Shown here: positions 35,701 through 47,735 of the stretch, one piece after another | How positions within the stretch are numbered: the first letter of the stretch is position 1 | Layout of the letters: each line of letters starts with the position of its first letter | From: Pteria penguin | Lineage: Eukaryota; Mollusca; Bivalvia; Pterioida; Pteriidae | Direction of reading: 5' to 3' | Assembly (NCBI GenBank): GCA_035048485.1 | Contig: CM068588.1 | Span: forward strand, 2,852,001-2,916,000 | DNA: 64,000 nt | The notes under the pieces: model-generated | The model's database searches: none | Seen by the model: the letters and a program-made list of their open reading frames with translations, nothing else | What the model was told of the DNA's origin: nothing | Program-made: the position numbers and the translations under genes

Positions 35701-36670
35701 TTCAACCGTCCCACTCTGTCGAAGACTTCGAGATCAATAATAAAATGGTGAAGCCTCTTGGAAGTAAATTAGATTCTGATTTATGTAGGGCAGCTTTTTA
35801 TAAGCAAGTGTGACATATGGTCAGGAGAAGAAGGAGACTGTGACCACGGTACATCACTCGAAAGGCTTACCTGTGCCCTTACAGCGGAGGCTTCACACAG
35901 CTGGACAAGTCATGTAGCGTCTCATTCCTTAATGTGAGTAGTGTTTGATGATATTTTATTTATTAGAAATACGTCCATCATGGCTGCTTCAGTATTCATT
36001 TGCCCATGACGGTAAAAGGCATAAAGGGGCGAGATGTTTGGCATTGGTGCGAGATTTTCTCCACAGAAGTGCCATTAAAATCGCTGCTGTCGGATATGGT
36101 ACGATTTTCCTGACAATATAAAAGCATAACATGTGATCTCGTAGCTATCTCGTGGTCGTGTATGATGTATTATGACACTAATCAATGATGGGTTCTCTCT
36201 AAAGAGCCAGGAGGCTGCAAAGGGTCAAGAAATGCGACTTTAATGTCAAAAAAGGCAGAATAAAAGGAGTCATCTGAAGATTTACTCCTTGTAATTGAGT
36301 TCTTTAGAAGAACCCCCTAATTAATGAATCAGTTGTAGCAGAAAGTTACATGGTAAAAAAGAACCGTAAAATAAGAAAATGCTTGCTAAACTAGTCACAC
36401 ATTTTTCGTTCTTACAATATTTGGTATCGAGGAATACACCTCTCCATTTTGTTGTTGTTTTTTAATTGTGATTGTCGCAGATATCTCGAAATTGTGCTAA
36501 AATTTACCGTCCATTCATCGACAGTCATTAAAATTCATAATATAATAAACCATAATAGCATTTAAATGTAGTATGCACTGCTTATTAAACATTATAACAT
36601 TTGATAACAGATGTACGAGCCGAGCCGCCCCCCGAGCTGACACGCATCGGTCGACTGTTTCTATCAACGC
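32773..36670. other. Long stretch with no recognisable gene
   Basis: About 3.9 kb of mostly unremarkable sequence. It holds a ZNF143-like motif at 33354-33373, a (CT)n run at 34049-34069, a G14 run at 34915-34928, and a possible 49-nt exon at 35885-35933 (CCCTTACAG acceptor, GTGAGT donor; open in one frame). None of the frames of 62 to 75 codons is convincing. Confidence 0.45.
33354..33373 (-). promoter_or_regulatory. ZNF143/Staf-like motif
   Basis: The minus strand reads GCAACTACAATTCCCAGAGG. Its core ACTACAATTCCCAG matches the known binding motif of the zinc-finger factor ZNF143 (Staf), usually found in promoters. There is no recognisable gene start beside it, so it may be a chance match or part of a repeat. 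Confidence 0.3.
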
Positions 36671-36672
36671 AC

Positions 36673-36803
36673 TAAAATTTTCACCCACATGACCTTTTAT
36701 GGAGTGTAATGAACGATACTAAAGGATGAGCCATGTAAAATCTATTATAAAGTTAGAAATCGTCGTTCACTTCACTTAAAATAGGTCATGTGGTCGAAAA
36801 TTT
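36673..36803. mobile_element. MITE-like palindromic element
   Basis: The left arm AAAATTTTCACCCACATGAC then CTTTTATGG...GTAATGAACGA is mirrored by TCGTTCACTTCACTTAAAAT then AGGTCATGTGGTCGAAAATT. Arms are about 45 bp with a loop of roughly 40 bp. No clear target duplication and only one copy seen. Confidence 0.65.
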
Positions 36804-37934
36804 GGGAATAGAGTGTGGAGTACTAGTATTTTATTTACGTATAAATGTAAAAATAACGAGTTTCAGAGTATCATACGTTCCCGGAACGGTTTTGTAAAGT
36901 ATTCATCCAATTGAGTCCACAAGTTCGAATCTATTGTGCGTTCTGTACGTTGGATGCGATTTCATCTGCTGTCTTCCATTGGTAAACCTTTCAAATGCGT
37001 TCGTCAACCAAGTTATGACCGCCGTGTCTTAGAGTAAATGATGATTGTTTTTACGACACTCCACGACTATTCAATGAATAAAGAAGTCTTGAAATTGCCA
37101 ACCGTATCAATAGATAGAAAACACTGAATGAGCCACTTCCGTCCACCTGTCCACCTCTGTGCAAGTCGAATGCTTGTAGACAAGAGATCCACCCCCAGTA
37201 TGTAGAGTGTCTGTGTCTAGTTGCAAGATCCCAGCAATTTCTTCTGATTTAGCCAGCTAAACATTCCAGGTTCTTGCCGAATTCCCCTGTAATCCTGCCT
37301 TCAGCACTAATTAATAATGAAATTCATTAATATTTTCGTATACATCGTCACAGGCAATCAGAGTGGATGCCTTCTGATGCAAGGGAACGAAAATAGAAGA
37401 GCAGTCGAAGAAATAAAAATAAGACGTGTAAGCAGATGATTTGTGTACACATCAAATAAATACAAGGAATTATTAGCTAATTGAATCTATTGACTGGCTA
37501 ATGAGTTCCGTATAGTACATTGCTACGTTATGTACGCCAAGTGGATAGGCGCTCATAGATTTCGGACAAAATATGTGCATTTTTCCTGGTCAGACGATGT
37601 TATTGTTATTGTCAGGATGTGTAAAGATTGAGGCCAAAGGTACGTCTAGAATGATAGTGGAGAGATACCTCTCTCTCAGTGAGAACTCAACGATTTATAC
37701 GGAGTTAGTGTCCGTTACCATCAAGAAATCATTATCTTTGCTTTCTCCTCTTGGCAGACGGTTTGATGATTCAATAACCTTTCGATTCTGACAGGTCACT
37801 TTGACGGATTTCTTAACCATTGGGGGTTCTTTCTTTGTTTAATGCCACTCTCTGGGGGTTTTTTTTCACGTACATGCTTAAGACCAGTGTTAATTGTAGG
37901 AGAAGACTAAAGTACCATCGGCGTTCTCTTTTCC
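36804..37934. other. No recognisable gene
   Basis: AT-rich sequence containing the SINE-A tail fragment at 37039-37080. The 72-codon frame at 37573-37791 is unrecognised. Confidence 0.45.
37039..37080 (-). mobile_element. SINE-A 3' tail fragment
   Basis: ATGATTGTTTTTACGACACT and CCACGACTATTCA match the reversed SINE-A end ATTGTTTTACGTCACTCCAC and GATTATTTCA. Only the terminal 40 or so bases are present. Confidence 0.5.
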
Positions 37935-38775
37935 GACAATGTATACTGACTGATCTCTCCTATCCGACCAGGTACACTGATTGACCTGTTATTCCCGACC
38001 AGGTACACTGACTGACCTCTTCTTCCCGACCAGGTACACCGAAGTACGTCTTCGGTCCGGCAGATACAATGGCTGACTGACCTCTCCTACTACGCTGACT
38101 GACCTCTCCTACTAAACCTGATACACTGACTGACGTCTGCCCAACATAGTACACTGACTGACCTCAAGTACCACCCCTGAGACACTGACTGACGTCTGCC
38201 CAACCTAGTACACTGACTGACCTCTCCTGCCCGGCAGGTTCAATGTGTGACCTCTCTTGCCCGACCTAGTACACTGACTGTCCTCCCCCTGCCCGGCATG
38301 TTCACTGACTAACCTCTCTTGCCCGGCCTAATACACTGACCTCACCTGCCCGACCTAGTACACTGACTGTCCTCCCCCTGCCCGGCATGTTCACTGACTA
38401 ACCTCTCTTGCCCGGCCTAATACACTGACCTCCCCTGCCCGACCTAGTACACTGACTGTCCTCCCTTGCTCTGCAGATTCAACAACTGACTTCACCCTCC
38501 CGACCTAGTGCACTGACTGACTTCACCTGCCCGATCTAGTACAGAAACTGACCTCACCTGCCCGACTTAGTACACTGACTGTCCTCCCCAGCCCGGCAGG
38601 TTCATTGACTTAACTTTCCTGTCCGATCTGGTGCACTGACTGACTTCTCCTGCTCGACCTAGTACACAAACTGACCTCACCTGCCCGACCTAGTATACTG
38701 AATGATCCCCCAGCCCGGCAGGTTCGCTAACTGACCTCTCTTGCCCGACCTAGTAGACTGACCGACTTCTCCATA
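37935..38775. repeat. Degenerate minisatellite of about 31 bp, about 26 units
   Basis: Units are built from CTGCCCGACCTAGTACACTG followed by ACTGACCTCTC. Unit length varies. An 89-bp compound unit is repeated at 38281 and 38370 (TCCTCCCCCTGCCCGGCATG in both). The 64-codon frame at 37960-38154 is a repeat translation. Confidence 0.92.
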
Positions 38776-39896
38776 CCGCCGAAAGATTAAGACAGGTTCA
38801 GTTCATGGACTGGACAATTAAGTATAGCGAGTGTAAATATACATGAAGTAAATAATTTTACTTGTTATTTTAAAAGTTCATCAATAGCGTAGCTGGATGT
38901 ATCTCCGTAGCGGCATCGGTGTCATTCATATACTCGTAACGTGGAATGAAATGACGTCATTAATGGGAGTATTGATATCATATCGCGAAAGTAAGCCTGT
39001 AATGGTATAGTATTGTCTCGTGTATGATTAAGTATTATGATTATATATCAGCTTAAGTGTCCTGCAGTTGAGGCTGTCAATTTACAATTGACAAGGTACA
39101 AATGGAAATTTAATGTAGATTTAATATTGTGCCTTCCCTGCCGAGAGCGGGAAATTATCTTGAAAACACTATTAGACTTCCAAAGGGAAGCGCGCTTGTT
39201 ATAATGAAAACAGAAATACTTATTGTCACGAATTTTCGGCCTCTTGGACTTCATCAAGTGATTGCCTCTTAGCTTTTATTACGTGATCACGTGATAAATG
39301 CCAAAAGTAGAAAATATGGAATGTTTCTCTTAAATTTCAGCTCGAACAGTTTTAAAATTCTCTTTCCCGTCTACTTCTCTGTTTGATATTTTTGTTTTAT
39401 TTGGGATCCAGATTCTAATTTTCGATCGTCCTATAGGTAAAAGGGAAACATAGATATGAGATTCCACCAAATCGTGAACGCATGATTCGGGGCGATGTCA
39501 GACCTGAGATTTACCTTGGTTGTCCCATACATACTGCATATTTCATGATGTAGCTGTTGATGATTTAAGCATCTCGTAAAAGGAGATTAGTGAATACTTC
39601 CCATGTGAAATGCTTCATCTGTCAATGTCTATACAGTCTCTGCTAATCCTATTGAGGCTCTTTTACAAAGGTTTTGTCCTCGTTAAAATGTTTCCATTTC
39701 AAAGCAAGGCCTGTAAAAGTTCACAATGGATGGGGTATTTATAAATGAATACAAATGTTTGATCGACGCTTACACTGTTCCATGTTACAAAGGGCAGCTA
39801 TTTATAAGATGGGATCTGTAAAGTCATTGATTACCACCACCACCTCCCACTCTTCCCTTCCTGCTTGTCCTCTCTCCAACCACAGGTTCACATTAA
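38776..39896. other. No gene; one arm of an inverted-repeat element
   Basis: At 39222-39260 the sequence TTGTCACGAATTTTCGGCCT then CTTGGACTTCATCAAG resembles the left arm of the element at 62847-62953. The rest is unremarkable. Confidence 0.4.
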
Positions 39897-40062
39897 GTTA
39901 TACATTGTACATACCCCACATGTAGTTAATATGATATATTATACATTGTACATACCCCACATGTAGTTAATATGATATATTATACATTGTACATACCCCA
40001 CATGTAGTTAATATGATATATTATACATTGTACATACCCCACATGTAGTTAATATAATATAT
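39897..40062. repeat. 41-bp tandem repeat, 4 units
   Basis: Units of TACATTGTACATACCCCACA then TGTAGTTAATATGATATATT, with starts at 39901 and 39942. The units are nearly identical. The period equals that of the large satellite, but the sequences are unrelated. Confidence 0.95.
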
Positions 40063-40089
40063 TTTACTTCTCGATGAATATATAGATAT

Positions 40090-40349
40090 TGATTGAGTGA
40101 TTTTTAAACGTCACACCAAGAATATTTCACGTATATGGTGACGGCACCAGCCTGATGCATTGCATACAAATTTAGACCTTTGCAACGGACCCACCTGAAG
40201 CAGTGAGGGATCTTTTACTTGCCACGCCAACCAAGACACGGGACCTCGGTTTTTAATGTCTCATCGGAAAGACAGATCACTGGTGTGCCCATGGGGGGTC
40301 GAACCCGGGACGGTACCTCTCGTGACGAGCCGAGCACCTTATCCACTAG

Positions 40350-40353
<4 letters not shown>
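40090..40353 (-). mobile_element. SINE-A, minus strand, head replaced by TA repeat
   Basis: Body and tail of SINE-A in reverse from TGATTGAGTGATTTTTAAAC to TTATCCACTAGGCCA. The last bases of the tRNA-like head (expected CACCGGCTT) are missing and the sequence passes directly into an (AT)n run, so a TA microsatellite has grown at, or been joined to, the 5' end of the SINE. Confidence 0.9.

Positions 40354-40398
<45 letters not shown>
40353..40398. repeat. (AT)n microsatellite
   Basis: About 22 AT dinucleotides directly abutting the SINE-A head. The tyrosine/isoleucine-rich frames across it (40215-40475, 40219-40461, 40256-40576) are artefacts. Confidence 0.97.
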
Positions 40399-40405
<7 letters not shown>

Positions 40406-40469
40406 CATATGGAACCCCGCCGTATGAACACTGGTCATCTTCAGAAGAGACAATGCAGTAGGTTTTTTT

Positions 40470-40593
40470 CTTCAAATCAGATCAGTTATAAGGACCCTTC
40501 CCAATACAAACATCAATCTTTTAGCATTATGCAAATGGGGCGAAAAATCCAAATGAAAAGGTACGGGCACCTTTGAAAAAAAAAATATCACTG
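40470..40593 (+). repeat. Dispersed repeat, internally deleted copy
   Basis: Matches both ends of 25920-26087 in the same orientation (CTTCAAATCAG, TTATAAGGACC, TTTTAGCATTATGCA, GGTACGGGCACCTTTGAAAA) but lacks about 45 bp of the middle. Confidence 0.8.
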
Positions 40594-43500
40594 CAATGCG
40601 TGCTGTAACACTACGTTAACGCGGCCAGAATGCTTGGTGTATTGGTTTAGGTATGTCAAATTTTGACCATGTAAACAATTATGTAATATAATACAGGTGT
40701 AGATGATCAGTTTAATGGCATGCAGTAAATCGTGCATATGCACCAAATTATGGCATGTTGCTCAGCACCAGACGGCATGTATATTGGATGAATTAAGAAA
40801 CAGATAACCGTGCATTGTGTATTTGATTGATTGTGTGCACAAAATATTTAGTAGACATGAAAAGTTAAGCATATGAATTCATCTTAATGCGAACTATGTT
40901 CGTTAGATTATCAGTGCATTTCAAACGATCAAATGCATATGGATGTCGGAGCAGCTTCTGATCAGTATGCAGTATGTACGGGGAATGGGATTTGGTGCAA
41001 ATTCCGAACGTCAAATTATTTGTTAGCACGGCATAGTACACTGTCTCTCACATGGAGATGCTAGGAGTACACCTACGATCTATGCTACATGCATCTCGGT
41101 GTTTAGGGGGAGAATCTCTACTGCTCAAGCCAGAAACACACCGACACCTGGGACATTGTTGCTGTTACACACCTTTCTGCTAGGAAATACATTTCTTTGT
41201 TCCCATTCGGCATTGTCACTCAATGACAAGTCACCTCTAGCGATTCGTCAGTAGATATACACGTTGTCATGGTAACGGAATACACCTTGGCGAACTTCTG
41301 GCCGAAGAGTTTTGTCAGATGTGCATATACTATGAGCAAAGGTATGCTGAGAAGAACACAAATATTTGACGGTGGTTTCCGTCGGTTATATAAATAGATT
41401 TGATACTCATTTTAACAGAAAAAGCGTTGCTACATAAAGGTGGAATCCTTGGAATTTCCATATCTTTGTACTGTAGAGAAGCACATTTTTTCCAGTCACA
41501 ATATACCTCCGATGGATTATGGATTATATTTACTTTCATTATTTTGCTGACGCTGCAGCGACATACATTAATCGAAAAACCAATGCTTGACGCTCATTGC
41601 TTTGTTTTACCCTCTTGTGATAGGATACGTCGTGTCTTCTATATATTTGACAGTTGCCATCTCGCTAGTGGGGTACTTTTTGCGAGTTTTAAAACTTTCC
41701 TGTACTGTGGTACCGCCAGGTCCCTGCGGATTTGATGGTCTAGTTTTGCTCGCAGCTATTGTGGCGCTACGTGTCCCTGCGCTTTGGAATGTTACTTTAT
41801 TGAACCGTTGGATTACGATTTCATTGTGTTTGCTACAAGAGATTTTCATTTGACCAGTAGATCTTCACAGCTTCAGTAAAAACATCATCTATTGAATGTG
41901 TATTTATCGTTCTACAGTCTTTATTGATCTGACAGCACAGGGTTAGATCTTGCATACAAGCCAATAGAACGAGAAGACATGTTCGTTCCGTCAACAACTC
42001 TGACCACAACAGCTTCGTGTCCTGATACGCCTTAGTGCATTTAGACAATTTTATTGAGTGATTTAGTTAAAGCAGCCTACAACAGAGAACGCCAATACAC
42101 GTGCCGAGAAAATCCGAGTATTGATTGCATTGATCATCTTCTTTCTCAGATTTGGAATTATATTGGCGAAATTGGCCCACGTTCTACGAAGAACACTGAC
42201 CTTGAAATAGGGAATTTCACGATTGCTGTTTGTAATCCACGCTCTATATATAGACGGAGTCCTTGAATTGCCAGTCAGCAGTATTTGTGACAATAAATCG
42301 GGGTAAGGCATTGATTTTTGTAACAGATTTGCTAGGAATACAGTGTAGACCACTATCTCGATTTTCTCCCTCGCCGACGACAATACATCAATTTATTATG
42401 GTACCTGTATTAATTGACTTCGCTTGTGTTTATCACGTGTGTCAAGTGTGTTAATTGCTATGGAAATCGCGTCGGAAGGGCAATACGAGAAAGGGTGTCG
42501 TCGAGTATTATTTTCTACTTTGGTTGAATTATTTATAGATGTTGTACTATAATGCAGTGTCATTGGTGTTGAAATGGCGACTACTCCCTGATGACATTTC
42601 ACATCACAATGCTGGCTTTACATAAAAGATGTAAAGTTGTCTCATGGCTGTCACATCACAGACTGTCTCGGTATATTCAGCGAAAAAAAAAACCCTTTTC
42701 GTTTCTCTAATGTCTCGTTACTGAGTAATAGTTTGCGATTTTCCTTCTGCCATTCAAGCTTATTTATAAGAATATGGAGTTTGCGATAGAGTGTACACAT
42801 GGTGGTGGTGGTGTTTGTGTTGTGTGAGAGGATGGGTGGGTTTACATCTCATCATCGATATATACAACTACCTATGCGGTTTTAGTTTCCGCTTAAAGAC
42901 ATTTTCTGAAGTCATATATTAAGATGAATATAAATGTGAAAATACATACTAGGCATCAACATTCACAAAGGATGCATAAGGCGTCTTACAGTACTATGTT
43001 TTAAGGATGACACGCGAGTTGTTTCAGATAAAGCGCAGATCTAGTAGTTCAGTGATGCACCATTGATGCATTCATTTAGCGATGGAAAGCTTAGTGGTAA
43101 TGATAGATTTTGATTTTTGCTGGAGTGCATTGGAGTTTATAGGTGCAGGTTCCGAATAGATCAAACGAGCATCGTGAATACTGACCTATGTGGGAAGTTA
43201 AGCTTCCCATCCTCAGTTTACTCTGCAACTTTCGCTTGAGTGATTTCTATGAGAATAACAGTTCTGACTGGTTTTATTATATCTACCTTATTTACGTATA
43301 CTAGAAGCCTATAGACCGATTAACCCCCCCCACACACACACACACATACACACCAAATGCGTTCTTTTGTTGCAGGAATTTTCCTTTTCAGATGTTGATG
43401 CTACCACGGAAATATAGGGAATAGTAAGGATAAGAAACCAGGAAAGTAAGCACAAAGGCGATACATTTGTTCACGACTCCTTTCAGGAGATACGACATTT

Positions 43501-44260
43501 GCTTCCTAATTCTGTTAACACACATTACAGAGTTCATCTGACCATATACTTAGTCCGAGTACTTTATCTTTGGCGCTTGTATACATTGGACGAAGTGCAC
43601 CAGGCAGATATGTTTACTATATAAGTGAAGTGATTATAACTCGAGTCGACATAAAAGCATATACAAACCAATGATCTAAACAGCGAGAAAGCAATACAAT
43701 GGTATGGTATATGTACTTATTGATACAGTAATTACTTCCTCGTACATACGGACATTAATTTTATGTGTCAAATGTGCTCGTCTCTTCGATAATGCTCACG
43801 GTAGAAAATATCCAAATCCAAAATACTGTTGAGCGTGACATTTAGCTGTTAATTCGGAACATCATTTCTTTTATAATGTTCTTCAATTAAGCGTGTTACG
43901 TGGTTTTCATTCATCAGTGACATTTACGGACACTCATGAGAGATCCTGATACTTCCGGTTTTACCCGTAATATTCCGAATGTGACGGTTACAAATTCACC
44001 CGGGTAGAGAAGGTCATTGGGTTCGCATCTGAGTGGTGTTTAATCTGTTTTAACTTTGACTGGGAATTAATGAGGCCATACGTTGGAGCTTGCAGGGATT
44101 GAGAAAACATTGAATGATTCTTTGCGGTAGTCAATATGCATGTCTTCTTCATCTTGAATAACGAGGCACATATAAGTAGTCAGTTGCTGTTTGAATTATT
44201 AGAAATGGCAGTTGTAAAACTTCATTATAGTTTAAAGCAGCTTCGTGTTTTCTTTGCTAT
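40594..44260. other. Long stretch with no recognisable gene
   Basis: About 3.7 kb with overlapping frames of 60 to 111 codons between 41330 and 42602 on both strands. The hydrophobic 88-codon frame at 41587-41853 could be taken for a membrane protein, but equally long frames overlap it in other phases and nothing matches a family I know. A (CA)n patch lies near 43330. Confidence 0.45.
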
Positions 44261-44470
44261 TTTTATACCCCCCGGATCGATAGATCGGTGGCATAATGTT
44301 ATTGACCTGTCCGTTTGTTTGTTCGTCTGTCTATTGTTAACTATAAACTTCGCCACAACTTTTTAACCGTGGGAGATAGAGTCTTCGTATTTTTCTATAG
44401 TGACAAAGTGAATTCGCTTTTGCTAAATCAGCGATATTCCTAAGACCTGCATTGCTTTAAATTGGACCCC
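44261..44470 (+). repeat. Old dispersed repeat with GTCTGTC block
   Basis: TATACCCCCCGGATCGATAG, GGCATAATGTTATTGACCTG and TCCGTTTGTTTGTTCGTCTG resemble 54595-54910 (GGGGGCATAATGTTTTTGTC then CTGTTTGTCTGTCTGTC) and, more weakly, 46549-46640. Boundaries are approximate. Confidence 0.35.
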
Positions 44471-44929
44471 GACAAATGGATTTCCTCGGATTTGTATTTC
44501 ACTTGATGAAGTGCTTATTGGGAAGGAGGATAATGGAAGAAATCCTAGAATTGAACTAATTTGATTTTCCATTGTTTGGAAGGTTTATGGTTGAAGTATG
44601 AGTTTGAGAGTGGCTCAGACGACTTGCCCATGTTGGCAGTATCATATCGGATATATTGATTGTTTCTATTTGTTTTGTAATATATTCCGTAGGCCACTAT
44701 GTATATTGCAGTAAATAATTGGAAAATACATTATTAATTTTCCATTTTATTATAGTAGGTTTCAAACGATGTGATAAACTTCGGATGCCGTGATCGACAC
44801 GTTCTGAGAGGACGGCGACAAGGGAGATGATCAATGCTTATAATATGCTTTGTTTATTTCCTTGCATGAGCTGATAAGGAATTTTGTGAGCAAATGTAGT
44901 CGTATGCACGCATTTACTTACGTATTAAG

Positions 44930-45187
44930 TTTTCTCCGATAAATAAATTTACATTAAGTAAATGACATATTTCTCCGATAAGTAAATTTACATGAAGTAA
45001 GCAACATATTTCTCCCATAAGTAAATTTACATTAAGTAAGTAACATATTTCTCCGAAAAGTAAATTTACATGAAGTAAGTAACATATTTCTCCGATAAGT
45101 AAATTTACATTAAGTAAGCAACATATTTCTCCGATAAGTAAATTTACATTAAGTAACATATTTCTCCGAAAAGTAAATTTAGTAAGT
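44930..45187 (-). repeat. 39-bp tandem repeat, 7 units
   Basis: Units of TTCTCCGATAAGTAAATTTA then CATTAAGTAAGCAACATAT, starting at 44932, 44971, 45010 and onward; the last unit is shortened to about 35 bp. Because 39 is three times 13, one minus-strand frame (44914-45210) stays open and encodes a 13-residue repeat, LLNVNLLIGEICY-like. There is no other sign of coding, so I treat it as a minisatellite. Confidence 0.92.
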
Positions 45188-45516
45188 GGTAGATGCAAAT
45201 ACAAACACACGAGCTAAAGCGATTTAAAATCTGTTCCTACGAGTCTGAATCAATCCGCAGACATTGCTACAACAATACTCATGGTAAAACCCAAGATAAT
45301 CGAGTAGTAAATGTACTTTCACTTATGTGAGCACATTTGCTCACGTGTACAATAATTTTTTTTTTGGCCGTGTAAACTAGATATATAAATATACACTATG
45401 GTTAAGGAAGGAAGGAGAAAAACACGTTCCCACCCTGTGCATGCTGTTATTTATTGTTTTAACAGCAGCTTGTACCGATGTTATTCAATGTACAGGTAAT
45501 GTAATAAGTCGGCAGC
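45188..45516. other. No recognisable gene
   Basis: AT-rich spacer with a short T run near 45356. Confidence 0.5.
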
Positions 45517-45529
45517 ATCTTGCCGGGGT

Positions 45530-45808
45530 AAGCCGGTGTGGCCTAGTGGATAAGGTGCTCGGCTCGTGATCGAGAGGTCGCGGGTTCGACTCCCGCCCGG
45601 GGCACACCGGTGTTCTGTCTTTCGGATGAGACAGTAAAAACCGAGGTCCCGTGTCACGGTAGGCGTGGCACGTAAAAGATCCCTCACTGCTTCGGGTGGG
45701 TCCGTTGCAAAGGTCTAAATTTGTATGCAATGCATCAGGCAGATGCCGTCACCATATACGTGAAATAATCGTGGAGTGACGTAAAACAATAATCAAACAA
45801 ACAAACAA
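45530..45808 (+). mobile_element. SINE-A, best-preserved copy with 13-bp TSD
   Basis: A tRNA-derived element of about 279 bp. The head has an A-box TGGCCTAGTGG (45539-45549) and B-box GGTTCGACTCC (45583-45593); a 5-bp anticodon stem with a 7-base loop CTCGTGA gives anticodon CGT, which would point to tRNA-Thr as a source (inference). The body contains TGTCTTTCGGATGAGACAGT, GATCCCTCACTGCTTCGGGT and GCATCAGGCAGATGCCGTCA, and the end is GTGACGTAAAACAATAATCA with a CAAACAAACAAA tail. ATCTTGCCGGGGT flanks it at 45517-45529 and 45809-45821. Although a tRNA-like arm is present, the linked body and TSD show it is a SINE, not a tRNA gene. Confidence 0.96.
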
Positions 45809-45821
45809 ATCTTGCCGGGGT

Positions 45822-47498
45822 TTACAGTAACACTCACCGATCAAGACATCCAGTGAAGCGTGAACGGCACGATTATAATGGATTTACTTGTCATATTTTA
45901 CCTCGCATGACTCTCGCATTCTTGTAGCCGTATTCCGTATAATTACGGTGTTCAGTACACTATGCTACGAGAGATTCTACTCAAGGCCGCTGTATGTACC
46001 ATACATGCTTACCATTGAATGTGGTGGTGCATCATCGACTTGGGCAATACTTCTTAACTGGCCTCGTTCTAGACACAGATTTGTGTACAGATGTATTGAC
46101 CAGTATCGTGCGACCGCAGTTTGGAAAAAAGAGAAGAAATGTCATTTCAAGCTGCAAAAACGAACTTCGTTATATGTATAAAGTTCAGATAATTGATAAT
46201 GCAGATAGCTCTAGTGACAGATAGTCGTGATAGAAAGTTAGAGCAAATTAAAGATTCTGCATAGGTCACGTTATTTACGAAAGCCGTTTTCACCAGTTTG
46301 TTAATTTTTTTCCGTGATTTGTGCGATTTCATCATATACCTGAATAAGACGGAGAAGTTGATTTCTCTTTTTATGTCCTGAATTTGACTTTATATACGGC
46401 GGGTGTTGTTTATCGACAGGGAATGCTTATTTTGTAGGGCGCCTGATCTTGTCATTGTGTGATGTTGTTAGTTTCAGTCTGTTGACTATATAGGTTTATT
46501 TCTGATATTCGATAAAAATTTATTTGACCTTGGATTTCGAGACATTTACCGTTAATTATACCCCGCAAATAAAATTTGAGGGACGTATAGAGGAATCACT
46601 CTGTCCGTCCGTCTGTTCGTCTGTCTGTCCGGTAATGAATTCTCACAAAATATGCAAGTGGTACATCCATTACACTTATACAAGTGATGTATCTTGGGAT
46701 GAATTGTTGCATGTTTCAATTTTGTTGTCGCGCAGGTGTTTGTCCCGTTAAGACAGCTGTAGTTTTTGTCGGTTTATTAAAAAAATTACATCTCTAGTTT
46801 ATACGCGCATACTTTAGTCTAGATACTAATTATAGGATTAACTATTTACATGTTTTGCTTCACGTTTCACCCAACCATTCGACTGTCTTATCTGTGATAC
46901 GGAGTCACATACAAATCGAGATCTAAATTCGGGTACAAACTACGTATTTTGAGGAGAATTTTGCTTCAAAGCAAAAGGTGCTGCAGCACATGATTTTATG
47001 ACAGCGATATTTCATGAAAGTTGTGTGGATGTTCATTAAGAACTTGCACGAACAAAACAGGATTGGTAATTAATTGTATAATGTGATAGTAATCTGATGT
47101 AAGAACTTGTGCTTTATGCGCCTCTCACATATTGTATTGATTATTCATGGAAAGCATGTTTTAGTGGTAAAGGCCAACATAATCGGATACGGAGTTGTTT
47201 GTGTGAAGTTTATGGCTTTTTGTGTTTTAAATCTCTGCTAAAGACACACGAAACGGAGGGAGTACTTGGTCTCCGCCGTCATTGATCCGACAATAAACCT
47301 TGGTTCAATCGAACACACCTTTTTTTTTCAAGTCGGTTCTCGACGGTGGGTATCGTTCATCTTACCTTATTGAAACGCTTCCATTAATTGTGGTCTTCCA
47401 TCAATCTCTTGAGAAATACGGTCATTCTCAAGAGTTAAAACTTACATGCGAGGCTATGTAAGGTTATGCGAGATCAAGATGTTGAAGGTCACACGAAA
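45822..47498. other. No recognisable gene
   Basis: Open frames at 45888-46181, 45994-46224 and 46524-46751 are 75 to 97 codons and unrecognised. At 46549-46640 there is a TACCCCGCAAATAAAATTTG then CTGTCCGTCCGTCTGTTCGT block that resembles the repeat at 44261. Confidence 0.45.
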
Positions 47499-47660
47499 GG
47501 GACTTGGCAAAGTGGTTGGATTGTGGTGTAGGCGGTACGAGTTAGGTTCCCGAATTACGTCACTGTGTTTAAGAGGTCGGTTAACCCTTTGCTACGGCAT
47601 CGTGCTATGACTGAAAAAAAGTTAAAAGCTGTGTAAACCAGTGCAAATCAAATCAGTTAT
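47499..47660 (+). mobile_element. Degraded SINE-B copy
   Basis: GGGACTTGGCAAAGTGGTTG, GTCACTGTGTTTAAGAGGTC and GGCATCGTGCTATGACTGAA follow SINE-B in order but with many changes. The tail GTGTAAACCAGTGCAAATCA is a decayed form of the GACGTAAAAC end. Confidence 0.65.
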
Positions 47661-47735
47661 CTTCCTGAATGCCTGGAGATGGTAAAGTCCGTAAAATAGC
47701 AATACAGTCGTGTGTCCGGGGTCCGTGACCTCTGA

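Noticed and set aside
35885..35933. 49-nt exon
   Set aside because: An acceptor and GTGAGT donor exist and one frame is open, but the pyrimidine tract is weak and a competing minus-strand donor overlaps; kept only as a remark.
40215..40576. Three frames with Tyr-Ile repeats
   Set aside because: They arise from an (AT)n microsatellite and the adjoining SINE-A.
41587..41853. Small multi-pass membrane protein
   Set aside because: Hydrophobic but overlapped by equally long frames on both strands; no family resemblance and no neighbouring exons.
45530..45604. Functional tRNA gene (anticodon CGT)
   Set aside because: A and B boxes and an anticodon arm are present, but the sequence is the head of a SINE with a body, tail and TSD, repeated several times in the window.
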